Of a stretch of 64,000 nt of DNA, positions 35,881 through 43,516 are shown one piece after another; positions within the stretch are counted from its first letter, which is position 1; each line of letters opens with the position of its first letter. Origin of the DNA: Solirubrobacterales bacterium 67-14 (GTDB lineage Bacteria; Actinomycetota; Thermoleophilia; Solirubrobacterales; 70-9); assembly GCA_001897355.1 (NCBI GenBank), contig MKST01000011.1:273504-337503 (forward strand). The letters run 5' to 3'. A program made the translations under genes and the position numbers. The notes below the pieces were generated by a model. That model had not been told where the DNA came from. It was given only the letters and a program-made list of their open reading frames with translations, and searched no databases.

Positions 35881-35914
35881 ATTCGTATTACGCGCAAACG
35901 TTCGATTCACGAAC
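35881..35914. promoter_or_regulatory. Tandem dyad operator, copy C (tatA upstream region)
   Basis: ATTCG-TATTA-CGCGC (35881-35895) and the perfect GTTCG-ATTCA-CGAAC (35900-35914) are 19 bp apart. They lie 43-76 bp upstream of the tatA start, between tatA and the end of the flavoprotein gene. The arrangement equals copies A and B. Confidence 0.6.
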
Positions 35915-35950
35915 CCGGCCTGGGGACCGTGACCAGCGCGACCGCGACCG

Positions 35951-37006
35951 TCAATCCGCGAGCACCTGCTCGGCGACCATCTCGCCGACCGCCGGGGCCA
36001 GCTGGAACCCCTGTCCGTTGCAGGCGCTCACGGCGGTGATCGCGCCCTTCCTCTCGATCAGGATCCGTTCGTCCGGAGTGTTCGTATAGACGCAGGTCTC
36101 GGATATCGCCGGCGCCTCCGTGACCCCGAGACGCTCGGCCACCCAGGCCGCGGTCGCCTCCACCCGCGCCGGGTCGGGGTCGGGCAGCCGGCCGGGTTCG
36201 ATCACCGGCCCGAACTCATGGTCGGCGGACTTCAGCCCGAAGCCCGGGGTCCAGCCCGAGTACGGTTCGGCCCCGTCGTAGTCGATCAGCGCCGGAGGTG
36301 GTGTGCCCTCGTACCGGAAGTAGGAGACCGTCTGGGCGGTCGGCTCGAGGCCCCGCAATTCATCCCAGCCGAGCAGGGACGCGGTCCAGGCCCCGGCGAC
36401 CACGACGGCCCGCCCGAACTCCAGCTCACGGTCCGGCAGCCGCAGGATCACCCTGCCGTCATCCTGCCCGACCCGCTCGACCATCCGGCCGGTACTGAGT
36501 CGCACCCCGCGGGTGCTCGCCGCCCCGAGCATCGCCGCCAGGCCGGCCTCGGCGGCGATAGTCGCCCCGTCCGGCTGCCAAAGCACCTGGTCGACGTGAT
36601 CGGGCAGCCGCACCGCGGGCGCAAGCTCGGCGGCCCGCCCCGGGGTCATCAACTCGTGCTCGACCCCGTGCTCCGCCAGCGCCCCAGCCAGCCGCTCGGC
36701 CAGGCTGCCGTAGGAGATCGCGCCGGTCGGGTGGAGGATGCGACGGCCGGATTCCCGCTCGAGCTCCCGCCAGAGGTCGTCGGCGGCGAGGCCGAGCCGC
36801 AGGTACTCGTCATCGGGGTAAGCGGCCAGGACGCGGATCCGGGCGTCGCCCTTGCTCGAGGCCGAGCCGTGCCCCGGGCGTTCGGCTTCGAGGATGGTCA
36901 CCGGTTCACCGCGCCGGGCCAGCGCCCGGGCCACGGATGCCCCGACGATCCCGCCCCCGACCACTGCCGTCCCGGCTGCCCTGCTTTCGGCTTCGCGGGC
37001 GGCCAC
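35951..37006 (-). CDS. FAD-dependent amine oxidase, DAO/sarcosine oxidase-like
   Basis: The 351-residue flavoprotein has the Rossmann motif VVGGGIVGASVARAL and ends with SACNGQGFQLAPAVG, the C-terminal FAD segment of the DAO/monomeric sarcosine oxidase group. It should oxidise a secondary or primary amine or amino acid to an imine with O2 or an acceptor. The start is GTG 37006 with CGAGG upstream, directly after the fused decarboxylase, whose product could be the substrate (inference). Confidence 0.87.
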   Translation of the reverse strand: MAAREAESRAAGTAVVGGGIVGASVARALARRGEPVTILEAERPGHGSASSKGDARIRVLAAYPDDEYLRLGLAADDLWRELERESGRRILHPTGAISYGSLAERLAGALAEHGVEHELMTPGRAAELAPAVRLPDHVDQVLWQPDGATIAAEAGLAAMLGAASTRGVRLSTGRMVERVGQDDGRVILRLPDRELEFGRAVVVAGAWTASLLGWDELRGLEPTAQTVSYFRYEGTPPPALIDYDGAEPYSGWTPGFGLKSADHEFGPVIEPGRLPDPDPARVEATAAWVAERLGVTEAPAISETCVYTNTPDERILIERKGAITAVSACNGQGFQLAPAVGEMVAEQVLAD

Positions 37007-37010
37007 CGGT

Positions 37011-38855
37011 TCAACCTCGGGCCGGTTGTACGAGTTCGATCGAAACGCCGTCGGGGTCGGTCGCGTAGAAGACCCGCGCGCCCTGCCAGGCTCCGGGCGT
37101 CTCGATCAGGAACGGGTCGGCGGGCCTCGGCCCTTCCTCGCAGATCCGACGGTGGACCGCCTCGATGTCGGAGACCCGGAGGGCGACGTGGACCTGGTCG
37201 CCCGCCTTCGCCGGATCCGGCGGTCGCGGCCCGCCGTACTCGATCAGCTCGACCACCTGCCCGTCCCCCACTTCGACGTCCGCCCACCGGATCGGCACCT
37301 CGCCGCGGCCGGTGATCGCGAACTCGTCGGTGCCGTCGGACTCGCCGCGAGCCCGTAGCTCGAGGCCGAGCACCTCGCAGTAGAAGTGGACCGAGCGGCC
37401 GAGATCGGCGCAGTTCACCGCGACGTGGTCGATCAGGTACGGCCGCCAGGGTCGCGGACCGTCGGCCTTCTCCTCGGCCAGGTGTTCCGGCACGAGGTCG
37501 CGGGCGAAGACGTCGTCGACCGTTTCGTGGCGCCGGACCAGCTCGGCCTCCCGACCGTGGACGAGGACGGTGCCGGGACGGGGCAGGGAATTGAAGTTGT
37601 GGGAGCCCGCATCCTGGTAGGCGCCGGTGTCGAGGAAGGCGAGCAGGTCGCCCGCCTCGACCCGGGGGAGTTCCGCGTCGGGAATGATCACGTCCAGCGC
37701 ACAGGTCCGACCGGTCACATCCGCGGTGATCTCCGGGGCGGCCAGGGGCCGCTCGACGACCAGGCAGCGCCAGCGGTTGAACTCGAGGTTGACATCGGGC
37801 AGATAGGCATCCGAGCTGTCGGTCTCGACCCAGGTCATCGGTTGCGGGCCGGCCTGGCGTTTGACGTTGCCGACCCTGGCCAAGTGGATGCCCGCGTCAC
37901 CGTAGATCGCCCGGCCCGGCTCGAGTTCGATTCGCACCGAAGCCGGGTCGACCCCGATCGACCGCAGGCCTCCTTCCAGGGCCGGGCAGATCGCGGCCGC
38001 GTACTGCTCGGGTCCGGGCGCGAGGCCGTCGTCGGCCTGGCGGCGTTGCGGCAAGAGCCGGCCGAAGGGGTCGCGGGGAACGGGGAAGCCGCCGCCGATG
38101 TCGATCTCGGACGGCGACCAACCGACCAGCCTGGCGCGAAACCCTTCGATGATCTCGACCAGGTCGCCGACCGCTTCGACCCAGACCTCCGGGTCGGCGC
38201 TGTGGCGCCCGATGTGGAAATGGATCCCGCGAAGCTCGATCTCCGGGGCGACCCGATCGAGGGCGAGGAGATCCCCGGTCGGGATGCCGGCCTTGTAGCG
38301 CTGGTAGGCCTCGTGGATCGAGTCGCCGGCGGCCGACATCTCGGAGGCCGAGGCCTGGCCCGCCAAGTCGGGACGGATCCGCAACCTCACGCGGGCCGGC
38401 CTGCCGACCGCGCGCGACGCCGCCGCCGCGGTCTCCAGCTCGCCGATGTCGTCGAGCGTGATCATCACCCCTGCCCGGACCGCCCGCTCGAGCAGACCTT
38501 GGCTCTTCATCGGCCCGTTCAGCGAGATCTTCTCCGGTGGCGTCCCGGTCCTGAGCGCCGCTTCGAACTCTCCCTCGCCGAAGACGTCGCAGCCGGCGCC
38601 AGCCAGGGTCAGGACGCGGCGCAGGGCCAACGAGCCGTTCGCCTTGATCGAGGGCAACAGTAGCGTCGGCCCCGGCCAGTGCCGCTCGAATGCCGATTGG
38701 AACCTGCTGAGGTTCCGTCGCAGCTGGTCCTCGGAAACCACGTGGAGCGGGGTTCCGAATCGGCGCGCCAGGTCGGCCGCGCGGCATTCCTCCACGAGCA
38801 ACTCATCGTCCCTCACCGACAGCATCTCGTCGATCGTTTTCCGGCTTGTTTCCAC
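37011..38855 (-). CDS. Fold-III PLP decarboxylase fused to a VOC domain
   Basis: The 614-residue protein has two parts. Residues 20-450 are a LysA/ornithine-decarboxylase-like barrel with PLP K71 (LLPSIKANG), HFHIGRHS (212-219), GGGF and LEPGRAIYGDAG. The usual CESGD motif is replaced by C385-A-L-D388, so substrate choice may be altered. Residues 472-611 are a complete VOC domain with metal ligands H477, E536 or E539, H556 and E607. The GTG start has GGAG 6 nt upstream. It heads an operon with the flavoprotein, divergent from tetR. Confidence 0.9.
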   Translation of the reverse strand: METSRKTIDEMLSVRDDELLVEECRAADLARRFGTPLHVVSEDQLRRNLSRFQSAFERHWPGPTLLLPSIKANGSLALRRVLTLAGAGCDVFGEGEFEAALRTGTPPEKISLNGPMKSQGLLERAVRAGVMITLDDIGELETAAAASRAVGRPARVRLRIRPDLAGQASASEMSAAGDSIHEAYQRYKAGIPTGDLLALDRVAPEIELRGIHFHIGRHSADPEVWVEAVGDLVEIIEGFRARLVGWSPSEIDIGGGFPVPRDPFGRLLPQRRQADDGLAPGPEQYAAAICPALEGGLRSIGVDPASVRIELEPGRAIYGDAGIHLARVGNVKRQAGPQPMTWVETDSSDAYLPDVNLEFNRWRCLVVERPLAAPEITADVTGRTCALDVIIPDAELPRVEAGDLLAFLDTGAYQDAGSHNFNSLPRPGTVLVHGREAELVRRHETVDDVFARDLVPEHLAEEKADGPRPWRPYLIDHVAVNCADLGRSVHFYCEVLGLELRARGESDGTDEFAITGRGEVPIRWADVEVGDGQVVELIEYGGPRPPDPAKAGDQVHVALRVSDIEAVHRRICEEGPRPADPFLIETPGAWQGARVFYATDPDGVSIELVQPARG

Positions 38856-38872
38856 GTCGTTCTCCAGTATGT

Positions 38873-38884
38873 GTACAATTGTAC
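38873..38884. promoter_or_regulatory. Palindromic operator between decarboxylase and tetR
   Basis: GTACAATTGTAC is a perfect 12-bp palindrome within the 36-bp gap between the divergent decarboxylase-VOC and TetR genes. A second half-like GTACTAATGTCCAC follows. Its position 7 nt before the tetR start suits autorepression and repression of the divergent operon. Confidence 0.6.
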
Positions 38885-38891
38885 TGTACTA

Positions 38892-39545
38892 ATGTCCACA
38901 TCGGCCAAAAGCCTGCTTTCGACTGATGCCCGGAAGGGCCGCGAAACCCGCGGCGACGCCCGTCGCGCCCTCTTGCTCCAGACCACCTTGCGGCTGATCG
39001 GCGAGCAGGGGATCGCCGCGGTCAACCATCGTTCGGTCGCCAAGGCGGCCGACGTCCCGCTCGGGTCCACCACCTACTGGTTCGGGTCGCGGCAGGAAAT
39101 GCTGACCGAGGCGCTGCGTGAGTTCGTCAGGGTGGAGAACGACACCCTCGAGTTCAGGCTGAGCGGGATCGCCGAGGAAGGGATGCCGACCGACGAGCTG
39201 GTCGATGCCTTCGCCGCCCACCTCGCTTCACAGCTGGGTGAGGACCGCTGGCGCACCGTTGCCCAGTACACGCTGATGCAGGAGGCGATCCGAGACCCGG
39301 AGCTGGAGGCGATCTGCCGCGAGTGGTCCGAAGCCTGGACCCAGGCCCTCACCCCCCTCTTCGAACGCCTCGGCGCCGCCGACCCGGAACTCGAGTCCGG
39401 CACCTTCCTCGCCCTGCTCGACGGACTGCTGATCAACCAGCTCGCCACCCCGGACCCGGACGCCGAGGAGCGCCTCCTGCGCCCCGCCCTTGAAGCCTGG
39501 TTCACCCGATTCGAAGAACCCGAAGCCGACCGGAGGCACCCATGA
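38892..39545 (+). CDS. TetR-family regulator
   Basis: The 217-residue protein has a basic tail, a TetR helix-turn-helix at about 30-75 (TLRLIGEQGIAAVNHRSVAK, GSTTYWFGSRQEML) and an all-helical ligand domain. It probably binds the adjacent palindrome and controls the decarboxylase operon plus itself. ATG 38892 is preferred; the upstream frame is shared with the palindrome. Its last four bases overlap the start of the binding-protein gene. Confidence 0.88.
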   Translation: MSTSAKSLLSTDARKGRETRGDARRALLLQTTLRLIGEQGIAAVNHRSVAKAADVPLGSTTYWFGSRQEMLTEALREFVRVENDTLEFRLSGIAEEGMPTDELVDAFAAHLASQLGEDRWRTVAQYTLMQEAIRDPELEAICREWSEAWTQALTPLFERLGAADPELESGTFLALLDGLLINQLATPDPDAEERLLRPALEAWFTRFEEPEADRRHP

Positions 39546-40690
39546 CCACCATCAGAACCTTTCCCGCCCGGCTGGTCCTGCCGCTGGCCGTGCTCGCGCT
39601 GGCCCTGGTCGCCGGCTGCGGCAACGACAACCTCGGGGGGAGCGACAACAGCGACGTCACCGTCGCCAAGGCCTCGGGCAAGCCCTCGGGTGAGTTGAAG
39701 GTCTCCAACTGGCCTCTCTACATCGACAAGGAGACCATCCCCGCCTACGAGAAGGAGTCGGGCGTCAAGGTCGATTACCTCGAGGAGATCAACTCATACG
39801 ACGAGTACTTCGGCAAGCTGCAGCCACAGCTTGCGCAGGGCGAGTCGGGCGGGCGCTCGCTGCTGGTCGCGACCGACTGGCTGGCCAAGAAGATGTACGA
39901 CCTCGGCTACATCCAGAAGCTGGACAAAGAAGCCCTCGCGCCCGCCTTCTCCCACTTGAGCCCGAACGTCAAGGCGCCCTCGTCCGATCCGAACTGGGAT
40001 TTCTCGATCCCCTGGCAGGGCGGGATGACCGGCCTGATCGTGAACAAGGCCGAGGCTCCGGACATCGATTCGATCTCCGACCTCTTCGACCCGAAGTACA
40101 AGGGCAAGGTCGAGGTGCTGGCCGAGATGCGCGAGACCCTCTCGCTGGTCATGAAGAGCCAGGGGGTCGACCCCGAAACGGCGGACACCGACCAGTGGCT
40201 GGACGCGGTCGACAAGCTCAAGGAAGAACTCGACTCCGGCCAGATCCGCCGCATCGCCGGCAGCGACTACGCCGGTGACCTGGCCAGCGGCAACGCCGTC
40301 GCCGTGATGGGGTGGGCGGCCGACGCGATCCAGCTCACGGCCGACAATCCGGACCTCGAATGGGTGATGCCTAAGGAAGGCTGCCTGGCCTGGTGGGACG
40401 ACTGGGTCGTCCCGGTCGGCGCGCCCAACCCGACCGCGGCCTACGACTGGATCAACTACACCTACGAGCCCAAGAACCAGGCCCGGATCTCAGCCTGGAC
40501 CAGTGCCACCACGCCGGTGGCCGGGGTCAAGCAGATCCTCAGGAAGACCAGCCCCGAGCAGGCCGACAACCCGCTGATCTTCCCCACCGCCGCTTACACG
40601 AAGAACTGCTCGAGCGTGGTCTCCCCTCCCGGCGACGAGGAGCAGCAGAAGAAGGTCGAAGACGCCTGGGTGGCGGCCACGAACGGTTGA
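39542..40690 (+). CDS. Second polyamine-type substrate-binding lipoprotein
   Basis: The 382-residue PotD-like protein has a Sec lipoprotein signal (VAGC, C26). The mature part, KVSNWPLYIDKETIPAYEKE, is typical of spermidine/putrescine binders. It differs from the Tat-exported one at 23646-24857. No permease or ATPase adjoins it, so it may deliver to the fused permease or act as a sensor. It is translationally coupled to tetR, an uncommon pairing. Confidence 0.9.
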   Translation: MTTIRTFPARLVLPLAVLALALVAGCGNDNLGGSDNSDVTVAKASGKPSGELKVSNWPLYIDKETIPAYEKESGVKVDYLEEINSYDEYFGKLQPQLAQGESGGRSLLVATDWLAKKMYDLGYIQKLDKEALAPAFSHLSPNVKAPSSDPNWDFSIPWQGGMTGLIVNKAEAPDIDSISDLFDPKYKGKVEVLAEMRETLSLVMKSQGVDPETADTDQWLDAVDKLKEELDSGQIRRIAGSDYAGDLASGNAVAVMGWAADAIQLTADNPDLEWVMPKEGCLAWWDDWVVPVGAPNPTAAYDWINYTYEPKNQARISAWTSATTPVAGVKQILRKTSPEQADNPLIFPTAAYTKNCSSVVSPPGDEEQQKKVEDAWVAATNG

Positions 40691-40711
40691 TCGGCTGCGG
40701 GCCCGGAACCC

Positions 40712-41119
40712 CTAACCCTGCTTCATGTAGCTGACCTTCTCCGGTTCGAGGGTGAAGGTGACCCGCACCTCACCCGGCTGGCGGAACGGGTATTCGTCCT
40801 CGCCGACGTACTTCTTGGAGAGCATGTTGATGTCGTCATCGGCACCCTCCTGCGTGTCACCGACCAGCCGACCGCGAATCGACACGTACTCGTACGGGTT
40901 CCCGTCCGCCATCATCGTCACCGTCGCCCGTCCGGCCTTGCGCAGGTTCTCCGGCCAAGCCCGGCCTTCGGCGCTGTTCAGGATCAGATTGCCGCCCTCA
41001 TCGGCGTGGGCCCAGACGATCACCGTCTGCACCGAGCCGTCGTCGGTGGGTACGGCGACGACCGCGTAGTTCTGCCCCTCCTTGACGATTTCAAGCGGGC
41101 GACCTTCGAGTTCTGCCAT
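40712..41119 (-). CDS. PPOX-class F420/flavin-binding protein
   Basis: The 135-residue split-barrel protein has TVIVWAHADEGGNLILNSAE and RAWPENLRKAGRATVTMM, typical of actinobacterial F420-dependent oxidoreductases of the pyridoxamine 5'-phosphate oxidase superfamily. Members reduce quinones or xenobiotics with F420H2. ATG 41119 has AGGAG 6 nt upstream. A hairpin separates it from the thioesterase gene on the same strand. Confidence 0.87.
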   Translation of the reverse strand: MAELEGRPLEIVKEGQNYAVVAVPTDDGSVQTVIVWAHADEGGNLILNSAEGRAWPENLRKAGRATVTMMADGNPYEYVSIRGRLVGDTQEGADDDINMLSKKYVGEDEYPFRQPGEVRVTFTLEPEKVSYMKQG

Positions 41120-41141
41120 CTCGGCTCCTCTCCTTTGGGCT

Positions 41142-41164
41142 GGTTGCCCCGGTCCGGGGCAACC
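41142..41164. terminator. GC-rich hairpin between thioesterase and PPOX genes
   Basis: GGTTGCCCCG-GTC-CGGGGCAACC is a perfect 10-bp stem. It starts 6 nt after the thioesterase stop in transcription direction (minus strand). No U-tract follows, so it is a terminator-like or transcript-stabilising hairpin rather than a proven terminator. Confidence 0.55.
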
Positions 41165-41169
41165 CGAAT

Positions 41170-41595
41170 CTACAGGGCTGGATTCACCGGCTGGCCCGGT
41201 TCTCCACCGAACGCCGTCCGTACCTCCTCGGGCCAAGGAGTGGGCTGACCCGATTCGTCGACGAAGACGGTGACCAGCTTGGCCCGGGCGCAGGCCTCCC
41301 CACCCCGCTCGATCAGGAACTCGAAGGTGACCGAGGTGCTGCCCAGGTCGGCCACGGCGGCCGTTACCTCGACCTCGTCCATGAAGTAGAGCGTCGCCGA
41401 GTAGTCGACTTCGAGGTGGGCCCGCGGCATCGATGTATAGATCGAATCGAGCAGGCCGACTCCGGCCAGCAGCTCGACCTCGGCGGCTTCGATCAGCCGG
41501 ATCACGGTGCCGTAGTGGTAGCGGCCGGAGGAATCGACGTCGGAGAACTCGATCCGCCGATTGATCTTCGCGGTGGGTGCGCCTGGACTGGTCAT
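41170..41595 (-). CDS. Acyl-CoA thioesterase, 4HBT hot-dog fold
   Basis: The 141-residue hot-dog protein has EFSDVDSSGRYHYGTVIRLI in place of the YbgC DxxxHVN block; the Asp is kept and a His (YHYG) is near its expected place. It likely hydrolyses a small acyl-CoA; the altered motif makes substrate uncertain. Start ATG 41595. It is transcribed away from the sensor kinase gene. Confidence 0.83.
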   Translation of the reverse strand: MTSPGAPTAKINRRIEFSDVDSSGRYHYGTVIRLIEAAEVELLAGVGLLDSIYTSMPRAHLEVDYSATLYFMDEVEVTAAVADLGSTSVTFEFLIERGGEACARAKLVTVFVDESGQPTPWPEEVRTAFGGEPGQPVNPAL

Positions 41596-41664
41596 CGCAC
41601 GACGAACCTAGAACAAACTCACAGCCGGGCTCCCCCTGCCCCCAACCGGCCGCCGTTCGTCAAA

Positions 41665-41680
41665 CCCCCCAAAAGGGGGG
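41665..41680. promoter_or_regulatory. CCCCCC-AAAA-GGGGGG dyad upstream of the sensor kinase
   Basis: A perfect 6-bp C/G stem with A4 loop lies about 50-70 bp before the sensor kinase start. A related C5-N-G6 dyad precedes the fatty acid operon at 43447-43463. Confidence 0.45.
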
Positions 41681-41732
41681 TGCGAATTCTGTAACCGGGA
41701 TCGGGAGACCGGGTAGCCTCGATATCGACGCT

Positions 41733-42824
41733 TTGAGCTCTGAAGGACAGGCAGGAGAGATCGACGTCCTGGTCGGTCTGATCGCAGGCATGGAGGATCC
41801 GGAGTCGGCGGGCCCGCTCACGGACCGGATCTGCGAGGCCGTCTGCCGCTCGACCAGCCTGACCCGGGCGGCGATGTTCCTCCACGACCCGACCATCGGG
41901 GTTTCGAGGCCGGTCGGCTCCCACGGCGTCGACCAGGAGCTGATCGCCTCGGTTTCGGCCACCCTGGACGAGATGCCGGTCGCTCAGCGCGTCCTGGTCG
42001 AAGACCGCGTGATCGAGGTTTCGCAGAACCTCGAGTTCGAGCTGCCCGCCCGGTACGCGGGGCTGGCCGGGATCACCACGATCACCTGCGCTCCGGTGGC
42101 TGCCGGCAGCGAGTGGCTCGGGGTGATCGTCGGCGACCAGGGCGGCCACGACTATTCGCTTTCCGAGGAAGACCACCAGCGGATCCACACCCTGGGCCGG
42201 TTGGCGGCGGTCGCTTCGACCGTAGAGCGCTCGACCCTCGCCCGCGAGCAGGCCCGCAGCCTGGACAACCGCATCGAGATGATTCGCGAGATCCACGACC
42301 AGGTCGTCCAGAAGCTGTTCGGGCTTTCACTCGCCCTCGGGGCCGACGAACCCCTTTCCGCCGAAGAACGCCGCCGCTGCAGCGAAGAAGTTTCGGCCGT
42401 GCTCGGCCAGCTCCGCTCGGCCCTCGGCCGCTCGGTCACACCTCGCGAAAGGCCGCAATCCCGGCCATTCCGTGAACTGGCCGACTGGTTCTCCCAGTCA
42501 CCCGGTGTCTCGCTCGACTGGGAAGAAGGTCTCGAGACCCCGGGCCATCTCGATCTGCTTTCCAAGTCCGCGCTGACCGAGGGCATGCGCAACGCCAACC
42601 GCCACTCGGACGGAGGCCAGGTGCAGATCCGGGTCGCCGGCGAGGCCGGCACCTTCACGGTCGAGGTCATAAACGACCGGGTCTCCGCCGAGCGCCGCCG
42701 CGGTGGCGGGCTCGGGCTGCGCCTGCTCACCCTGGAAGCGCTGGAACACGATGCCCTGGTCGAGTTCGGCCCGCTCGAAGGTGGCCGCTGGCGCTTCCGG
42801 ATGATCGCCCCGGTGACCGCATGA
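41733..42824 (+). CDS. Cytoplasmic GAF sensor histidine kinase (NarL type)
   Basis: About 363 residues without membrane helices: a GAF domain (10-160), a HisKA_3 dimerisation helix with EIHDQVVQ (H188) and a HATPase domain (about 265-360) with EGMRNANRHS and GGGLGLRLLTLEA. It should phosphorylate the response regulator, which it overlaps by 4 nt. The start is uncertain: the frame is open back to 41577, and TTG 41733 is only the best guess. Confidence 0.85.
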   Translation: MSSEGQAGEIDVLVGLIAGMEDPESAGPLTDRICEAVCRSTSLTRAAMFLHDPTIGVSRPVGSHGVDQELIASVSATLDEMPVAQRVLVEDRVIEVSQNLEFELPARYAGLAGITTITCAPVAAGSEWLGVIVGDQGGHDYSLSEEDHQRIHTLGRLAAVASTVERSTLAREQARSLDNRIEMIREIHDQVVQKLFGLSLALGADEPLSAEERRRCSEEVSAVLGQLRSALGRSVTPRERPQSRPFRELADWFSQSPGVSLDWEEGLETPGHLDLLSKSALTEGMRNANRHSDGGQVQIRVAGEAGTFTVEVINDRVSAERRRGGGLGLRLLTLEALEHDALVEFGPLEGGRWRFRMIAPVTA

Positions 42825-43426
42825 CGGCCACGACCGGGCTTCGGGTGCTGGTGGTCGATGACCACGACGTCGTCCACTGGGGTTTCCGGCTGCTGCTCGA
42901 CCGGCAAAGCTGGGTCGAGAGCTGCGACGGTGCCGCCGGGCTTCAGGAGGCCGTCGAGTTCGCGGCCAACCTGCGACCGGATGTCGCCCTGATCGACCTG
43001 ATGCTCGGCGCCGATTCCGGAGCGGAGGCATGTTCCGCGATCCGCGAGGTCTCTCCCAACACGAAGGTACTGCTGATCTCCGGGGCCGGCCGGATCTCGC
43101 CGGCGGTGGCCCGTTCGGCCGGCGCCTCCGGATTCATCTCGAAGGACTGGGGCGCCGCCGACGTGGTCAAGGCGGTGCGGATGATTGCGCTCGGCTCCGA
43201 GGTCTTCGCCGAAGGCGGCCCTGGCGATTCCGTCGGGCTCTCGGATCGCGAACGGGAAGTGCTGGGGCTGATCGCGACCGGGGCGACGAATCGTGAGATC
43301 GCCGGGAACCTCTTCCTCTCCCCCCACACCGTGAAGGAACACACCAGCGCGATCTACCGCAAGCTCGGGGTCAGAAACCGGGCGGAGGCGGTGCGCAGCG
43401 CCCAAGGCCTGGGATTGCTCGGCTGA
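42821..43426 (+). CDS. NarL/FixJ-family response regulator
   Basis: The 201-residue protein has a receiver domain (7-125) with DDH acidic pocket, D59 as phosphoacceptor (VALIDLML) and a LuxR helix-turn-helix (138-195; LSDREREVLGLIATGATNRE). It is the partner of the upstream kinase. The next gene is fabD, 90 nt on, so control of fatty acid synthesis is plausible but unproven. Confidence 0.92.
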   Translation: MTATTGLRVLVVDDHDVVHWGFRLLLDRQSWVESCDGAAGLQEAVEFAANLRPDVALIDLMLGADSGAEACSAIREVSPNTKVLLISGAGRISPAVARSAGASGFISKDWGAADVVKAVRMIALGSEVFAEGGPGDSVGLSDREREVLGLIATGATNREIAGNLFLSPHTVKEHTSAIYRKLGVRNRAEAVRSAQGLGLLG

Positions 43427-43431
43427 CCCCT

Positions 43432-43463
43432 CCCCGGTGGGGAGCTCCCCCGACGTTCGGGGG
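43432..43463. promoter_or_regulatory. Two G/C-tract hairpins before the fatty acid operon
   Basis: CCCC-GGT-GGGG (43432-43442) is followed by CCCCCGA-CGT-TCGGGGG (43447-43463), then GTTCTCG. The first starts 5 nt after the response regulator stop. They could end that transcript or act as binding sites at the fabD promoter. Confidence 0.5.
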
Positions 43464-43516
43464 GTTCTCGATCGGAACGACGTGACATAACACCGTTGCC
43501 GGAGAACTATCCGGCA

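Noticed and set aside
43496-43516. TTG 43496 as the fabD start
   Set aside because: It adds seven residues without homology and has no Shine-Dalgarno; ATG 43517 fits the family start.
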